Of a DNA stretch of 64,000 nucleotides, positions 1 through 9,035 are shown one piece after another; the stretch's first letter is position 1, and the number at the start of each line of letters is the position of its first letter. The translations under genes were made by a program, and so were the position numbers. A model generated the notes under the pieces. It did not search any database. It was not told where the DNA came from and was given only the letters and a program-made list of their open reading frames with translations. The stretch comes from Acetobacter aceti (GTDB lineage Bacteria; Pseudomonadota; Alphaproteobacteria; Acetobacterales; Acetobacteraceae). The stretch lies in contig NZ_CP014692.1 in assembly GCF_002005445.1 (NCBI RefSeq), forward strand, positions 2,046,001-2,110,000, given 5' to 3'.

Positions 1-290
1 ATATTCGCAACCGCGACACGCAGGTCACGGTTTTCACGCATGGCGATGGCAATCAACGCCCGGAGGCGCGGATCAGTGAAAAACTCTTCCCAACCGATAT
101 CGGACGCAGGCGTTTGCAATGCGTCTCCTGCCTTCTTCATCGGTTCAGCAGGATAGGCGCCCGCCACCGGCGCTTTTGGCCGGTGATAGGTCGGCTCCAT
201 GGTACAGCCCGCCAGCAGAATCGCCGCGAGGGCCATGCTGCCGGAACGGGAGACCACTCCACTACGGACGCGAGAAAAAACGTTCATCAT
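1..290 (-). CDS. RND efflux outer-membrane factor (OprM/NodT type), N-terminal part only
   Basis: The reading frame starts at 290 and runs off the left edge, leaving about 97 residues. It opens with a lipoprotein signal with lipobox LAGC (Cys29), followed by MEPTYHRP, which is typical of outer-membrane efflux lipoproteins that carry 'P-x-Y-x-x-P' after the lipidated cysteine. Later residues (GWEEFFTDPRLRALIAIA) match the start of the first helical repeat of the OprM/CusC/NodT family. The ATG overlaps the pump gene's stop by four bases (ATGA), so it is the third gene of the operon adaptor > pump > channel. A second in-frame ATG follows directly. The trimer would form the outer-membrane exit duct for the pump. 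The rest lies outside the window. Confidence 0.85.
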   Translation of the reverse strand, partial: MMNVFSRVRSGVVSRSGSMALAAILLAGCTMEPTYHRPKAPVAGAYPAEPMKKAGDALQTPASDIGWEEFFTDPRLRALIAIAMRENRDLRVAVAN

Positions 291-3200
291 GTCGCCTCCG
301 GTGTGGCGTTGGGAGGAAGCCTGTCATCGTCACGGCGTTCCGACAGGCGACGCACCCTGAACAGGCGCAGCACCAGAACAAAGAACAGCGGCACGAAGAA
401 GATCGCGAGGAAGGTCGCGGTCAGCATGCCGCCCACCACGCTGATGCCGATGGCCTGACGGGCGGCGGAACCGGCGCCTGAGGCGATCGCCAGCGGCAGC
501 ACACCCAGCACGAAGGCGATCGACGTCATCAGGATCGGACGCAGGCGTTCGCGCCCGGCATTGATGACGGCTTCTTCCAATGTCTGTCCGGATTCAAAGT
601 TCGCCTTGGCGAATTCCACGATCAGAATGGCGTTCTTGACCGCCAGACCGACCGTGGTGAGCAGGCCGACCTGAAAATAGACGTCATTATCGCGGCTGCA
701 CCACAATGTTGCGGCGATAGCGCCCAGCACACCCAGCGGAATAACCAGAATCACCGCGAACGGAATGGCCCAGCTTTCATAAAGGGCTGCAAGGCAGAGC
801 AGGATGACAGTCGCCGCCAGAGCATAGAGGGGACCTGTCGAGGAACCGGCCGCCATCTGCTCGAAGGACAGGCCCGTCCATTCATAACCGATGCCCGGGG
901 GCAGATCGTTCAGAATCTGCGTGATTGCGGCAATGGCGTCGCCGGAACTGTAACCCGGCGCAGGCTGGCCAAGAATTTCATAGGCGTTCAGGCCGTTATA
1001 GTTCTCCACCTTCTGCGGACCGACAATCCAGCTCCCGCTGACAACAGCGTTGAATGGAACCATCGTGCCGCTCGTATTGCGCAGATACCAGGCATCCAGA
1101 TCGACCGGCACCATACGTGAGGACGGCATGCCCTGAATATAGACCTGCTTCACGCGGTCATCGCGCATGAACTGGTTCACATAGATCGAACCGAGCGCGC
1201 CGTTGACCAGCGTGTTGATGTCCGCAACCGAGACACCCAGCGCGTTGGCTTTCTCACGGTCAATATCGAGATGATATTGCGGCGCGTCTTCCATGCCGTT
1301 CGGACGGACGGCCATCAGCCGCCTGTCCTGTGCCGCGCGTCCAAGAACCATATTCCGGGCAGCCAGAAGCTGGTCGTGTCCAAGATGGCCACGATCTTCC
1401 AGTTCCAGATCGAAGCCGGACGCATTACCCAGTTCAAGCACGGCTGGCGGGTTGATGGCGAAAATCTGCGCCTCCGGGTCGCCCCAGAAATGCATCATGA
1501 TGCGTCCGGCAATGGCCGCCGCGCCCTGACCCGCACCTGTACGCTCATCCCATGGCTTCAGCTTGATGAAGAACGCGCCGGCGCTCTGACCCTGCCCCGC
1601 AAAGTTGAAGCCGTTCATGACATAGACGGATTCAACATTGGCTCCCTCAGCCTTGAGAACGTAGTCCGAGACCTTCTTGGTGACGTTCGCCGTCTGTTCC
1701 TGTGTCGCTCCAGGGGGCGTCGTCACCTGTCCGAAGATCAGACCCTGATCCTCGTCAGGAAGGAAGCCTCCCGGCAGGCGCATGAACAGGAAGACCGCGA
1801 AGGCCGTGATGGCGGCGAAACCGATCAGCGACAGAAACCGATGTCCGATGATCAGGTGGACCCCGCGCAGATAGACATGTGTCAGACGGTTGAAAGAGCG
1901 GTTGAACCACCCCGCCACACCTTTGTCTTTCTCATGCTCGCCTGGTTTGAGCATCGTCGCACACAGGGCCGGTGTCATGACCATCGCCACAAGCACGGAG
2001 AGCCACATGGCGGCGCAGATGGTGATGGAGAACTGTCTGTAGATCACACCTGTGGAGCCGGTAAAAGCCGCCATAGGCAGGAACACGGCTGTCAGCACCA
2101 GCACGATGCCGATCAACGCGCCGGAGATTTCGTCCATCGACACACGGGCGGCCTCTCTCGGGGAGAGATTCTTTTCGTGCATCACGCGCTCGACGTTTTC
2201 GACCACGACGATCGCGTCATCCACGAGCAGGCCGACGGCCAGAACCATCGCCAGCATGGTGAGCGTGTTGATCGAAAACCCCAGCGCCGACAGGAAGCCG
2301 AACGTGCCGAGCAGCACGACAGGAACAGCAATGGTCGGGATCAGCGTGGCGCGGAAGTTCTGGAGGAACACCAGCATCACAAGGAAGACCAGACCGATCG
2401 CTTCAGCGAGGGTAACGACCACCTCGTGAATGGACAGGACGATGAACGGCTCGGTGTCGAGCGGGTAGAAAGTCTTCAGCCCGGCGGGATAGAACTTCTC
2501 AAGACGTTTAATTTCCTCACGCACAGCGGCTTCGGTGGTCAACTGGTTCGCACCGGGCGTCAGCTTCAGCGCCATACCAGCGGCCGGATGACCGTTATAA
2601 AGTGATTTGAAGTTGTAGCTCTGCGCGCCGAACTCGACCTTGCCCACATCGCCGATACGGACCTGTGAGCCATTCGGCATGACCTTGAGCAGGATCTTGC
2701 GGAACTCGTCCGGCGCCGTCAGTCGTGTCGGACCGATGATGGTCGCATCCAGTCTGGCGCCCGGCACCGCCGGCAGACCGCCCAGTTCACCTGATGAAAC
2801 CTGAATGTTCTGGCTCTGGATCGCCGCCTGCACGTCACCGACTGTCAGGCCGTAGCTATAGAGTTTGCGGGGATCGAGCCAGATACGCATCGCGTATTCC
2901 GAACCGAACAGGGTGTGATCGCCCACGCCGGTGACACGCGACAGTGGATCGGACACGTTGGACGCAACATAATCCGCGATATCTTCAGCGTTCATGGAGC
3001 CGTCGGTGGAGATGAAGCCGATGACCAGCATGAAGTTCTTCACGGCCTTGGCGACCATAAGACCCTGCGCCGTCACCTCCGAAGGCAGCTTTGGCTGGGC
3101 AAGCTGGAGCTTGTTCTGCACCTGCACCTGAGCGATGTCAGGATTGGTTCCCTGTTCGAAGGTCAGGTCGATTTCCATCTGACCCGACGCATAGGATTGC

Positions 3201-3439
3201 GACGAGATATATTCGAGATGATCGAGCCCGAACATCTGCTGCAGGATCGGCCGCACCACCGTATTGTTCACGGTTTCCGCCGAAGCGCCCGGGTAGGTTA
3301 CGCTGATGGAGATCTGTGGCGGCGCGATGGACGGATACTGCGCGATCGGCATGCGGAAGATGGCGACACTGCCAACCAGCATGATGATGAGGCCGATCAC
3401 CCATGCGAAGACCGGCCGGTCAATAAAGAAGCGTGACAT
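287..3439 (-). CDS. RND multidrug efflux transporter, AcrB/MexB (HAE-1) family
   Basis: This is a full-length inner-membrane proton/drug antiporter of 1,050 residues, the usual size for the family. It begins with the classical amphipathic start MSRFFIDRPVFAWVI leading into TM1. A first large periplasmic loop follows, then the TM4 motif VDDAIVVVENVERV whose paired aspartates (near residue 405) relay protons. The second periplasmic loop follows PGGFLPDEDQG, and TM10 has GLAVKNAILIVEFAK with the conserved lysine near 940. It lies 5 nt downstream of the adaptor gene and overlaps the channel gene by 4 nt, so the three are probably one transcript controlled by the divergent TetR repressor. Substrates cannot be read from sequence; AcrB, MexB, AdeJ or TtgB would all be fair relatives. 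Confidence 0.97.
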   Translation of the reverse strand: MSRFFIDRPVFAWVIGLIIMLVGSVAIFRMPIAQYPSIAPPQISISVTYPGASAETVNNTVVRPILQQMFGLDHLEYISSQSYASGQMEIDLTFEQGTNPDIAQVQVQNKLQLAQPKLPSEVTAQGLMVAKAVKNFMLVIGFISTDGSMNAEDIADYVASNVSDPLSRVTGVGDHTLFGSEYAMRIWLDPRKLYSYGLTVGDVQAAIQSQNIQVSSGELGGLPAVPGARLDATIIGPTRLTAPDEFRKILLKVMPNGSQVRIGDVGKVEFGAQSYNFKSLYNGHPAAGMALKLTPGANQLTTEAAVREEIKRLEKFYPAGLKTFYPLDTEPFIVLSIHEVVVTLAEAIGLVFLVMLVFLQNFRATLIPTIAVPVVLLGTFGFLSALGFSINTLTMLAMVLAVGLLVDDAIVVVENVERVMHEKNLSPREAARVSMDEISGALIGIVLVLTAVFLPMAAFTGSTGVIYRQFSITICAAMWLSVLVAMVMTPALCATMLKPGEHEKDKGVAGWFNRSFNRLTHVYLRGVHLIIGHRFLSLIGFAAITAFAVFLFMRLPGGFLPDEDQGLIFGQVTTPPGATQEQTANVTKKVSDYVLKAEGANVESVYVMNGFNFAGQGQSAGAFFIKLKPWDERTGAGQGAAAIAGRIMMHFWGDPEAQIFAINPPAVLELGNASGFDLELEDRGHLGHDQLLAARNMVLGRAAQDRRLMAVRPNGMEDAPQYHLDIDREKANALGVSVADINTLVNGALGSIYVNQFMRDDRVKQVYIQGMPSSRMVPVDLDAWYLRNTSGTMVPFNAVVSGSWIVGPQKVENYNGLNAYEILGQPAPGYSSGDAIAAITQILNDLPPGIGYEWTGLSFEQMAAGSSTGPLYALAATVILLCLAALYESWAIPFAVILVIPLGVLGAIAATLWCSRDNDVYFQVGLLTTVGLAVKNAILIVEFAKANFESGQTLEEAVINAGRERLRPILMTSIAFVLGVLPLAIASGAGSAARQAIGISVVGGMLTATFLAIFFVPLFFVLVLRLFRVRRLSERRDDDRLPPNATPEAT

Positions 3440-3444
3440 GCTGC

Positions 3445-4680
3445 TTAGTTTTTCCCGGCATCTGAGGAAGACGCGCCAGCAGGCTGGGCATCTGTAGGCT
3501 GGGCATTTACAGGCCGGGCGTCAGGCGGAGCCGCTTCCTGGAAAGGCGTGACCGTGACCTTGTCGCCCGGATGCACCTTCTGAAGCCCGATCACCACAAC
3601 CCGGTCCCCCGCTTTCAGGCCGGAGCTTACAATCCAGTCACTGTCACGCGTGGCGCTGGTCGTGATCGCACGCTGGGCGACCTTATCCCCTTCCCCCACG
3701 ACCATAACCTGCGGGTCACCGTGACTGTTCCGTGTCACAGCCTGCTGCGGCACGAGGAGCGCCTGCGGATTGGTGCCCTCATCGAGGGTTGCATGCACAT
3801 ACATGCCCGGCAGGAGATATTTCTGCGGATTGGGGAAGACAGCACGGACAACAATCGTCGCGGTGGCTTCATCCACATTGACTTCGCTGAACTGCATCTT
3901 GCCGACCTGATCGTAATGAGAGCCGTCTTCAAGCTCCAGCGAGACCGGCACTGAATTGTCCGGGTTGGTGTGGATCTGTCCGGCGGCCACTTCCCGGCGC
4001 AGACGCAGCAGGGAAATTGCCGGCAGGTTGACATCCACATAAATCGGATCAAGCCGCGTGATGATGGCCAGATTGCTCGACTGGCCAGCCTGCACAAGAG
4101 CGCCGACCGTCAGGATCGTGCGTCCGATGCGCCCGGAAATCGGCGCGTTCACATGCGTGTAGCGCAGATTGGTCGCAGCGTTTTCCACCTGCCCCTTGGC
4201 GATCAGGATCTGGGCGTCAGCCGAACGGGACGCCGCCAGAGCATCGTCATATTCCTGTTTACTGACCGCATGAGCCGCTTTCAGGGGACCATAACGTTCC
4301 AGCTTGGCCCTGGCGGTCACCGCGTTGGCCTGCGCCTGCGCCAGTTGGCCGTTGGCGCTGTCATAGGCCGCCTGATAGATGCTCGGGTCAATCTGGTAGA
4401 GCTGCTGGCCCGCCTGCACGTCTGTTCCCTGGACGAACAGACGTTTCTGGATGACACCGCTGACCTGCGGACGGACCATCGCAATTTCATATGCTTCGGT
4501 ACGGCCGGGCAATATGGTACGAATCTGAACAGCGCGAGGCTGTACGGTCAGCACTTCAACTGTCTGTGGCGGCGGAGCGCCCTGTTTGGAGGCTTTTTTC
4601 TCACAGGCGGTCAGAATCAGCAGGCTGGCAACCGAAGCGCACAGGGCCGGGGCTGAAAAACTACGAACGGGGCTTTTCAC
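3445..4680 (-). CDS. RND efflux periplasmic adaptor (membrane fusion lipoprotein), AcrA/MexA family
   Basis: The adaptor links the inner-membrane pump to the outer-membrane channel. I place the start at the GTG at 4680, giving 411 residues, because an AGGA lies 7 nt upstream and because the product then begins with a compact lipoprotein signal ending LTAC (Cys26). The frame stays open upstream to 4758, but that would put some 26 extra residues before the signal. Family landmarks follow: the barrel/lipoyl strand VRPQVSGVIQKRLFVQGTDV, a coiled-coil hairpin rich in Ala and Gln, the lipoyl return THVNAPISGRIGR, and a C-terminal beta-barrel (LLPGMYVHATLDEG). The C-terminal tail is Pro/Ala/Asp-rich with a repeated NAQPTDAQP-like pattern. 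First gene of the efflux operon. Confidence 0.93.
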   Translation of the reverse strand: MKSPVRSFSAPALCASVASLLILTACEKKASKQGAPPPQTVEVLTVQPRAVQIRTILPGRTEAYEIAMVRPQVSGVIQKRLFVQGTDVQAGQQLYQIDPSIYQAAYDSANGQLAQAQANAVTARAKLERYGPLKAAHAVSKQEYDDALAASRSADAQILIAKGQVENAATNLRYTHVNAPISGRIGRTILTVGALVQAGQSSNLAIITRLDPIYVDVNLPAISLLRLRREVAAGQIHTNPDNSVPVSLELEDGSHYDQVGKMQFSEVNVDEATATIVVRAVFPNPQKYLLPGMYVHATLDEGTNPQALLVPQQAVTRNSHGDPQVMVVGEGDKVAQRAITTSATRDSDWIVSSGLKAGDRVVVIGLQKVHPGDKVTVTPFQEAAPPDARPVNAQPTDAQPAGASSSDAGKN

Positions 4681-4780
4681 GGATAGATCCTGCTGATTGT
4701 GTGTAAAAATGAAAGACGGACGGCATGACTGCCCCATGTTCCTTACAAAAAAGAACAACTGACGAATCTCACTATCCTGA

Positions 4781-4810
4781 TTGAATAGAAACTACTTAGT
4801 TTCCTAACAT
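4781..4810 (+). promoter_or_regulatory. Candidate promoter of the tetR-type gene
   Basis: TTGAAT at 4781-4786 and TAACAT at 4805-4810 are separated by 18 bp and point towards the TetR gene at 4872. A perfect palindrome fills most of the spacer, so a bound repressor would sit between the two hexamers. No equally good pair was found for the opposite direction, although the palindrome lies about 100 bp upstream of the adaptor gene. Confidence 0.45.
4788..4803. promoter_or_regulatory. Candidate TetR operator (perfect inverted repeat)
   Basis: GAAACTA-CT-TAGTTTC is a perfect 7-bp inverted repeat with a 2-bp centre. Flanking bases extend the symmetry imperfectly (ATA before, CTA after). It lies in the 190-bp space between the divergent efflux operon and its TetR-family gene, the standard position for AcrR/TtgR-like operators. 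Function is inferred from position and symmetry only. Confidence 0.6.
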
Positions 4811-4871
4811 CAGGTCAAGCCTGCGTTTCGCATCAATCAATGGACAGATCCCGCACGAAGGCGCACATGGG

Positions 4872-5561
4872 ATGATTATGAATGTGAAGGAACATCAGCA
4901 TTCTTCCTGCCGTGGCCCGGGTCGCCCGCCCGAGATGGCGGAATGCGAACGACGCGAACGGATTCTCTGCGCCGCAGATGAAGCCCTGCGAAGGTACGGC
5001 TATCAGGCCGTCTCCATGGACAAGGTCGCGCAGTGTTCAGGCATGTCTAAACGCACACTGTATCAGCAGTTTCCATCCAAGCAGGATTTATTCCAGTCGC
5101 TGATCGAAACCCGGCTGTTCTGTTTCTCGCTGTCCGTCCGCGAACATGCCCGCACATCGGAAGACGAGCTGATCGGGCTTCTGGATGATCTGGCGGCCCA
5201 CCTCACCCGCCCGGAAACCATCGAACTGATCCGCGCGATCATCGCCAGTGCGTCGGAGGCCGAAGATCTCCGCGATATCATGAACAGCCTCAAGCAGTGC
5301 GGAAAGTCGAACGTCCTGCAGGTATGGCTGCGTGCTTATTGCACGCAACACGGTCATCCTGAGACACGGATAGACCGCAAGGCGCAGCAGCTCTTCAGTC
5401 TGACCGCTGGCGAAAGAATGCTGCATGCCCTGTTCAACAAGGAAAGCAACGAGGAAGAATCCCGCGCCATTATAGCTGATGGCGCCCGGCTTTTTCTCGC
5501 CGGATTACATGCGGAATGGGACCACTCTCCTGTCGAAGCCAGACAGTTGTCTTCTCAATAA
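4872..5561 (+). CDS. TetR/AcrR-family transcriptional repressor
   Basis: The product is 229 residues with an N-terminal helix-turn-helix (about residues 28-75: RRERILCAADEALRRYGY, then MDKVAQCSGMSKRTLYQQF) and a helical ligand-binding domain behind it. It is divergent from the three-gene RND pump, with a palindromic operator candidate between, so it is most likely the local repressor that releases the pump when a ligand binds. The C-terminal half (residues about 80-205) resembles the TetR_C type found in AcrR-like regulators but gives no clue to the ligand. ATG 4872 is followed by another in-frame ATG at 4878; an AAGG about 10 nt upstream favours the first. Confidence 0.9.
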   Translation: MIMNVKEHQHSSCRGPGRPPEMAECERRERILCAADEALRRYGYQAVSMDKVAQCSGMSKRTLYQQFPSKQDLFQSLIETRLFCFSLSVREHARTSEDELIGLLDDLAAHLTRPETIELIRAIIASASEAEDLRDIMNSLKQCGKSNVLQVWLRAYCTQHGHPETRIDRKAQQLFSLTAGERMLHALFNKESNEEESRAIIADGARLFLAGLHAEWDHSPVEARQLSSQ

Positions 5562-5641
5562 TCCGTTTTTCTTTTTAGGTCTTTATTTTCACATTATTTG
5601 ATGAGCATGAAAGAACCCGTGTCACCATCGGAGATTCGTTT

Positions 5642-7528
5642 GTGCGTCGTCTTACCCTCGTTGCCCTCGGCGCCGTCTGCCTGAGCGCCGCACTCTGCGG
5701 CGGCGGCCTTTTCGCCCTCTCCCACATTGATCTGGCCGGACTCGCGACCAGAAAGCTGGCCGAAGCCACCGGGCGTACGGTACACATAGGCAGCGTGCAC
5801 CTGTCTCCGGGCCGCTGGATGACGCTTGACGTTGATGATCTCAGTATCGCCAACATTCCAAATGGCAGCAGGCCGGAGATGATCACACTCGGCCATCTGC
5901 ATACGCAGGTGCGGCTGATGTCACTCCTGCATGGACCTGTCGAAACCCGCGATCTCGTTCTGACGCGCTTCTCCGGCCTGTTCGAACGCACAGCCGATCG
6001 TACCCCCAACTGGCGGTTCGGTCCTCCCGCCCGGACGGACAGGAAGCCGGAGGAGCAGCCAGAAGCGAAGAAAGAAACGCCTCCTGACTGGAGCTGGTTT
6101 CCGGGTGTCCGGCAGGCGACCATCAAGGACAGCGAGATCATCTATCGCTCGGCGAACGGGCACGCCTATCGTACGAACCTCGACACCGTCACGCTGTCTT
6201 CAGCAAGCGACAGCAGCCCGTTCGAAATGAACGTCGCAGGTGGCTATAACGGCACGCCCGTCGCGCTTGCGGCCCATCTTGGCCCACTGATCATTCTGCG
6301 GGAAGCCGGCAAGCCTTATCCAGCCATCATGCACGCTTCGTCAGGAGATCTGACACTCGACCTCGACGGCACCATGACCGACCTGTTCGATTTTGATGGT
6401 ATCGACGGAAAGCTGTCTCTTCGCACGCCGACATCCGCCCCCCTGCTGGCCATCGCCGGCGCGTCTCCGGACAGCTTTCACATGGTTCTGAATCTTGAAG
6501 GACATTTCACGCATAAGGGCGACATCTGGACGATGACCCAGACCAGCGGGCTTCTGCGCGACAACCCCATTGAAAACGCCAACATCACCTTCACCGAGGG
6601 CAAATCAGGGTTTCCAGACACGATCGCCGGAAACATGACCTTTGCGAGACTCGACCTGAACGGTCTGCAATCAGCAACGCAGAGCAACGAGAAATCCGGA
6701 CAGCACGCCACTGATATCCCACTGTTCGCGCCTGCCCATCCCGACCCGCTGTTCGATCTCAAGCTCTCGGCCGGATCCGTGCGCTACAACGATCTTGTCT
6801 TTTCCGATGCAAGCGTGGCAGCGAGCCAGCAGCCCGGCAGGATCAACGTCTCTTCGCTACAGTTGAACTGGATGAAAGCGTCACTGCACGCTTCGGGAGA
6901 GGTTACCGCCCACCCGCGCGGCTCTTCGCTGCACGCCATGGTCGATGTGAGCAAAGCCGATATCGACACATTCCGCAGACAGGCCGGCCTTGTCCCCGTG
7001 CCCGTCCGTGGCGCGCTTTCCTTTCGTGTGAAAGCGAGCGCCGAGGGAGTGCGCACACTCAATGAAGCCTCCCGCAACGCGGACATTCAGGCTGTGGTCG
7101 GCATGAACAGCGGGCTGATCAGCAAGGAGGTGATCGGTATCGCCTCGACGAATATCGGCACGCTGTTTGGCGCCATGAAGGGCACGACACCCGTGACATG
7201 CCTGCTGGGCGCGCTGACCATGAAACGCGGCGAAGGTAACGTCGTGCCTCTACGCATTTACACACCTGCCGGATCAATCGTCGGGGAAGCCCTGTTCGAT
7301 CTCAACCGGCGCTGGTTCGAACTGGCGTTCCAGAGCCGGACGCCCGGTATGCTGGGGCTGGACATCCCCATCCGTGTCAGCGGTCCGTTCAACAGCCCCT
7401 CCATCGGCCTCGCCGGATGGTCAGCCCGAGGCCGCGCCCTTCTGAAAGATGCGCAGAGCGTCAACACGCTCCCCGCGGAAATGACCTCCTTCACGCCGGG
7501 ACGGGCATGCCTGAGCGCGCTGAAGTGA
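5642..7528 (+). CDS. AsmA-family inner-membrane-anchored protein
   Basis: The protein has 628 residues, starting at a GTG with GGAG 8 nt upstream. One N-terminal membrane anchor (about residues 4-25) is followed by a long periplasmic beta-rich region opening with the AsmA signature RKLAEATGRTVHIGSVHL. The C-terminal AsmA_2-like part contains a helix-turn segment (NADIQAVVGMNSGLISKEVIGI) and closes with a beta-strand region around residues 530-600. AsmA-like proteins are implicated in lipid movement between membranes and outer-membrane homeostasis; the exact role here is not readable. It stands alone between tetR and the metZ leader, and no terminator is obvious behind it. Confidence 0.8.
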   Translation: MRRLTLVALGAVCLSAALCGGGLFALSHIDLAGLATRKLAEATGRTVHIGSVHLSPGRWMTLDVDDLSIANIPNGSRPEMITLGHLHTQVRLMSLLHGPVETRDLVLTRFSGLFERTADRTPNWRFGPPARTDRKPEEQPEAKKETPPDWSWFPGVRQATIKDSEIIYRSANGHAYRTNLDTVTLSSASDSSPFEMNVAGGYNGTPVALAAHLGPLIILREAGKPYPAIMHASSGDLTLDLDGTMTDLFDFDGIDGKLSLRTPTSAPLLAIAGASPDSFHMVLNLEGHFTHKGDIWTMTQTSGLLRDNPIENANITFTEGKSGFPDTIAGNMTFARLDLNGLQSATQSNEKSGQHATDIPLFAPAHPDPLFDLKLSAGSVRYNDLVFSDASVAASQQPGRINVSSLQLNWMKASLHASGEVTAHPRGSSLHAMVDVSKADIDTFRRQAGLVPVPVRGALSFRVKASAEGVRTLNEASRNADIQAVVGMNSGLISKEVIGIASTNIGTLFGAMKGTTPVTCLLGALTMKRGEGNVVPLRIYTPAGSIVGEALFDLNRRWFELAFQSRTPGMLGLDIPIRVSGPFNSPSIGLAGWSARGRALLKDAQSVNTLPAEMTSFTPGRACLSALK

Positions 7529-7562
7529 AGCTTGGAGGAACCGCCCTGAGCGAGAGACCCTG

Positions 7563-7592
7563 TTGACGGCACGCGGTTTTTTCCGCGATAAC
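7563..7592 (+). promoter_or_regulatory. Candidate sigma-70 promoter for the metZ-apaG transcript
   Basis: TTGACG at 7563-7568 and GATAAC at 7587-7592 are spaced 18 bp apart. The expected transcription start near 7600 falls about a dozen bases before the SAM-II aptamer, exactly where a riboswitch-controlled transcript should begin. The spacer contains a CGCGG-T6-CCGCG inverted repeat. Confidence 0.6.
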
Positions 7593-7612
7593 CTTTGCCT
7601 CCCCCATCAGGG

Positions 7613-7669
7613 GCCTCGTGATTTGTATGGCCGGCTTGCGGCGAGGTTAAAAAAACGCGCTAAAGAGGC
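7613..7669 (+). promoter_or_regulatory. SAM-II riboswitch (metA element) upstream of metZ
   Basis: The aptamer reads as P1 CCTCG (7614-7618) pairing with CGAGG (7642-7646), the conserved TGATTTG segment after the first strand, CCGGCTTGC in the loop, then TTAAAA and a closing GCTAAAGAGG. These are the strongly conserved blocks of the SAM-II class, known from alphaproteobacteria upstream of metA, metX and metZ. Binding of S-adenosylmethionine stabilises a pseudoknot and shuts down expression. The gene it precedes makes homocysteine, which fits. The aptamer ends about 112 nt before the metZ ATG, longer than I would expect for direct masking of the ribosome site. Confidence 0.9.
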
Positions 7670-7781
7670 TCTGGCAGGATAGAGGCCGCCAGGTTTCCAC
7701 GGTCGAAGCCCCGTGCAGGGACGACAGGGTCTGAAGTGATCCGGCGTTTCTGCTGCGGACAGAACGGAACCGAGACCGACC

Positions 7782-9017
7782 ATGACTGATACGTCCATCA
7801 AAACAACGTCTCCCGAAGTTGCCGCCACGTGGCGCGCCGCCACTCGCCTGATCCACGGCGAGGTTGAACGCACCCCTTACGGTGAGACAAGTGAAGCCCT
7901 TTTCCTGACCTCCGGCTTTGCCTACGACAGCGCCGAGCAGGCCGCCGCCACCTTTACCGGTGAAGCGGTGCATTATCAGTACACCCGCTTCGGCAACCCG
8001 ACGGTCGATGCGCTACAGCGTCGCCTCGCCGACCTTGAAGGTGCGGAAGCCTGCGTCTGCACCGCGACCGGCATGGGCGCTGTGTCCTCAGCACTTCTGG
8101 CGCAGGTGAAGGCCGGCGACCGCGTTGTCGCCTCTCGCGCCCTGTTCGGCTCCTGCCACTGGATCGTCGCCAATCTGCTGCCGCAATATGGCGTGGAAAC
8201 CGTTTTTGTTGACGGTGGCGACCTCAAGACATGGGACGAAGCCTTCAGCAGGCCGACAGCCGCCGTGCTGCTCGAAAGCCCGTCCAACCCCATGCTCGAT
8301 GTGCTGGATATCTCCGCCATTTCCGAGCGGGCGCACGCGGCCGGTGCGATCGTTATCGTCGATAACGTGTTCGCCTCACCCGTCTACCAGAAGCCTCTGG
8401 AACTGGGCGCTGACGTGGTGGTGTATTCCTGCACCAAGCATATCGACGGTCAGGGCCGCGTTCTCGGTGGAGCCATTCTGGGCCGCAAGGACTGGATCAA
8501 TGACACGGTGCTGCCTTTCACACGCAACACGGGCAACGCTCTTTCACCGTTCAACGCCTGGGTCATGCTGAAAGGTCTCGAGACGCTCAATCTGCGCGTG
8601 GACGCCATGACCCGCAATGCCGCCGCCGTTGCTGACTGGCTCGCCAGCGCGCCGGGCATTGTCAGTGTGCGTTATCCGGGTCGCAGGGATCATCCGCAGC
8701 ATGAACTGGCCGTGCGCCAGATGAGCGGCTTCGGTTCGCTGATCGCCTTCGAGGTTGCCGGCGGTCAGGAAGGAGCGTTCGCATTCCTCAATGCCCTGCG
8801 CATCGTTCTGATCTCGAACAACCTTGGGGACGCCCGTTCGCTGGCGACCCACCCGGCAACGACGACCCACATGAAGATTGGTCCGGAAGAGCGGGCGCGT
8901 CTCGGCATTGCCGATGGCGCCATCCGCCTGTCGGTCGGCCTGGAAGATTCCGCCGATCTTATCGACGATCTCGCCCGTGGCGTTGCGGCCCTGAAAAGCC
9001 GTGGCTTCGCTCACTGA
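7782..9017 (+). CDS. metZ: O-succinylhomoserine sulfhydrylase (MetZ), PLP-dependent
   Basis: This 411-residue Cys/Met-metabolism PLP enzyme forms homocysteine directly from an acylated homoserine and sulfide. The Schiff-base lysine is Lys219 in SCTKHIDGQGR. Other family marks are YTRFGNPT near the N-terminus, ESPSNPMLDVLDI, VDNVFASP, and SLGDARSLATHP-like text near the C-terminus (NNLGDARSLATHPATTTH). The VDNVFA and TKHIDGQGR forms are typical of MetZ rather than of cystathionine gamma-synthase or MetY. A SAM-II riboswitch lies in its leader, which supports a methionine role. The ATG has only a weak ribosome site, and an in-frame stop at 7737 excludes a longer start. Likely co-transcribed with apaG 18 nt downstream. 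Confidence 0.95.
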   Translation: MTDTSIKTTSPEVAATWRAATRLIHGEVERTPYGETSEALFLTSGFAYDSAEQAAATFTGEAVHYQYTRFGNPTVDALQRRLADLEGAEACVCTATGMGAVSSALLAQVKAGDRVVASRALFGSCHWIVANLLPQYGVETVFVDGGDLKTWDEAFSRPTAAVLLESPSNPMLDVLDISAISERAHAAGAIVIVDNVFASPVYQKPLELGADVVVYSCTKHIDGQGRVLGGAILGRKDWINDTVLPFTRNTGNALSPFNAWVMLKGLETLNLRVDAMTRNAAAVADWLASAPGIVSVRYPGRRDHPQHELAVRQMSGFGSLIAFEVAGGQEGAFAFLNALRIVLISNNLGDARSLATHPATTTHMKIGPEERARLGIADGAIRLSVGLEDSADLIDDLARGVAALKSRGFAH

Positions 9018-9035
9018 ACAAGAGAGTTACCGCTC

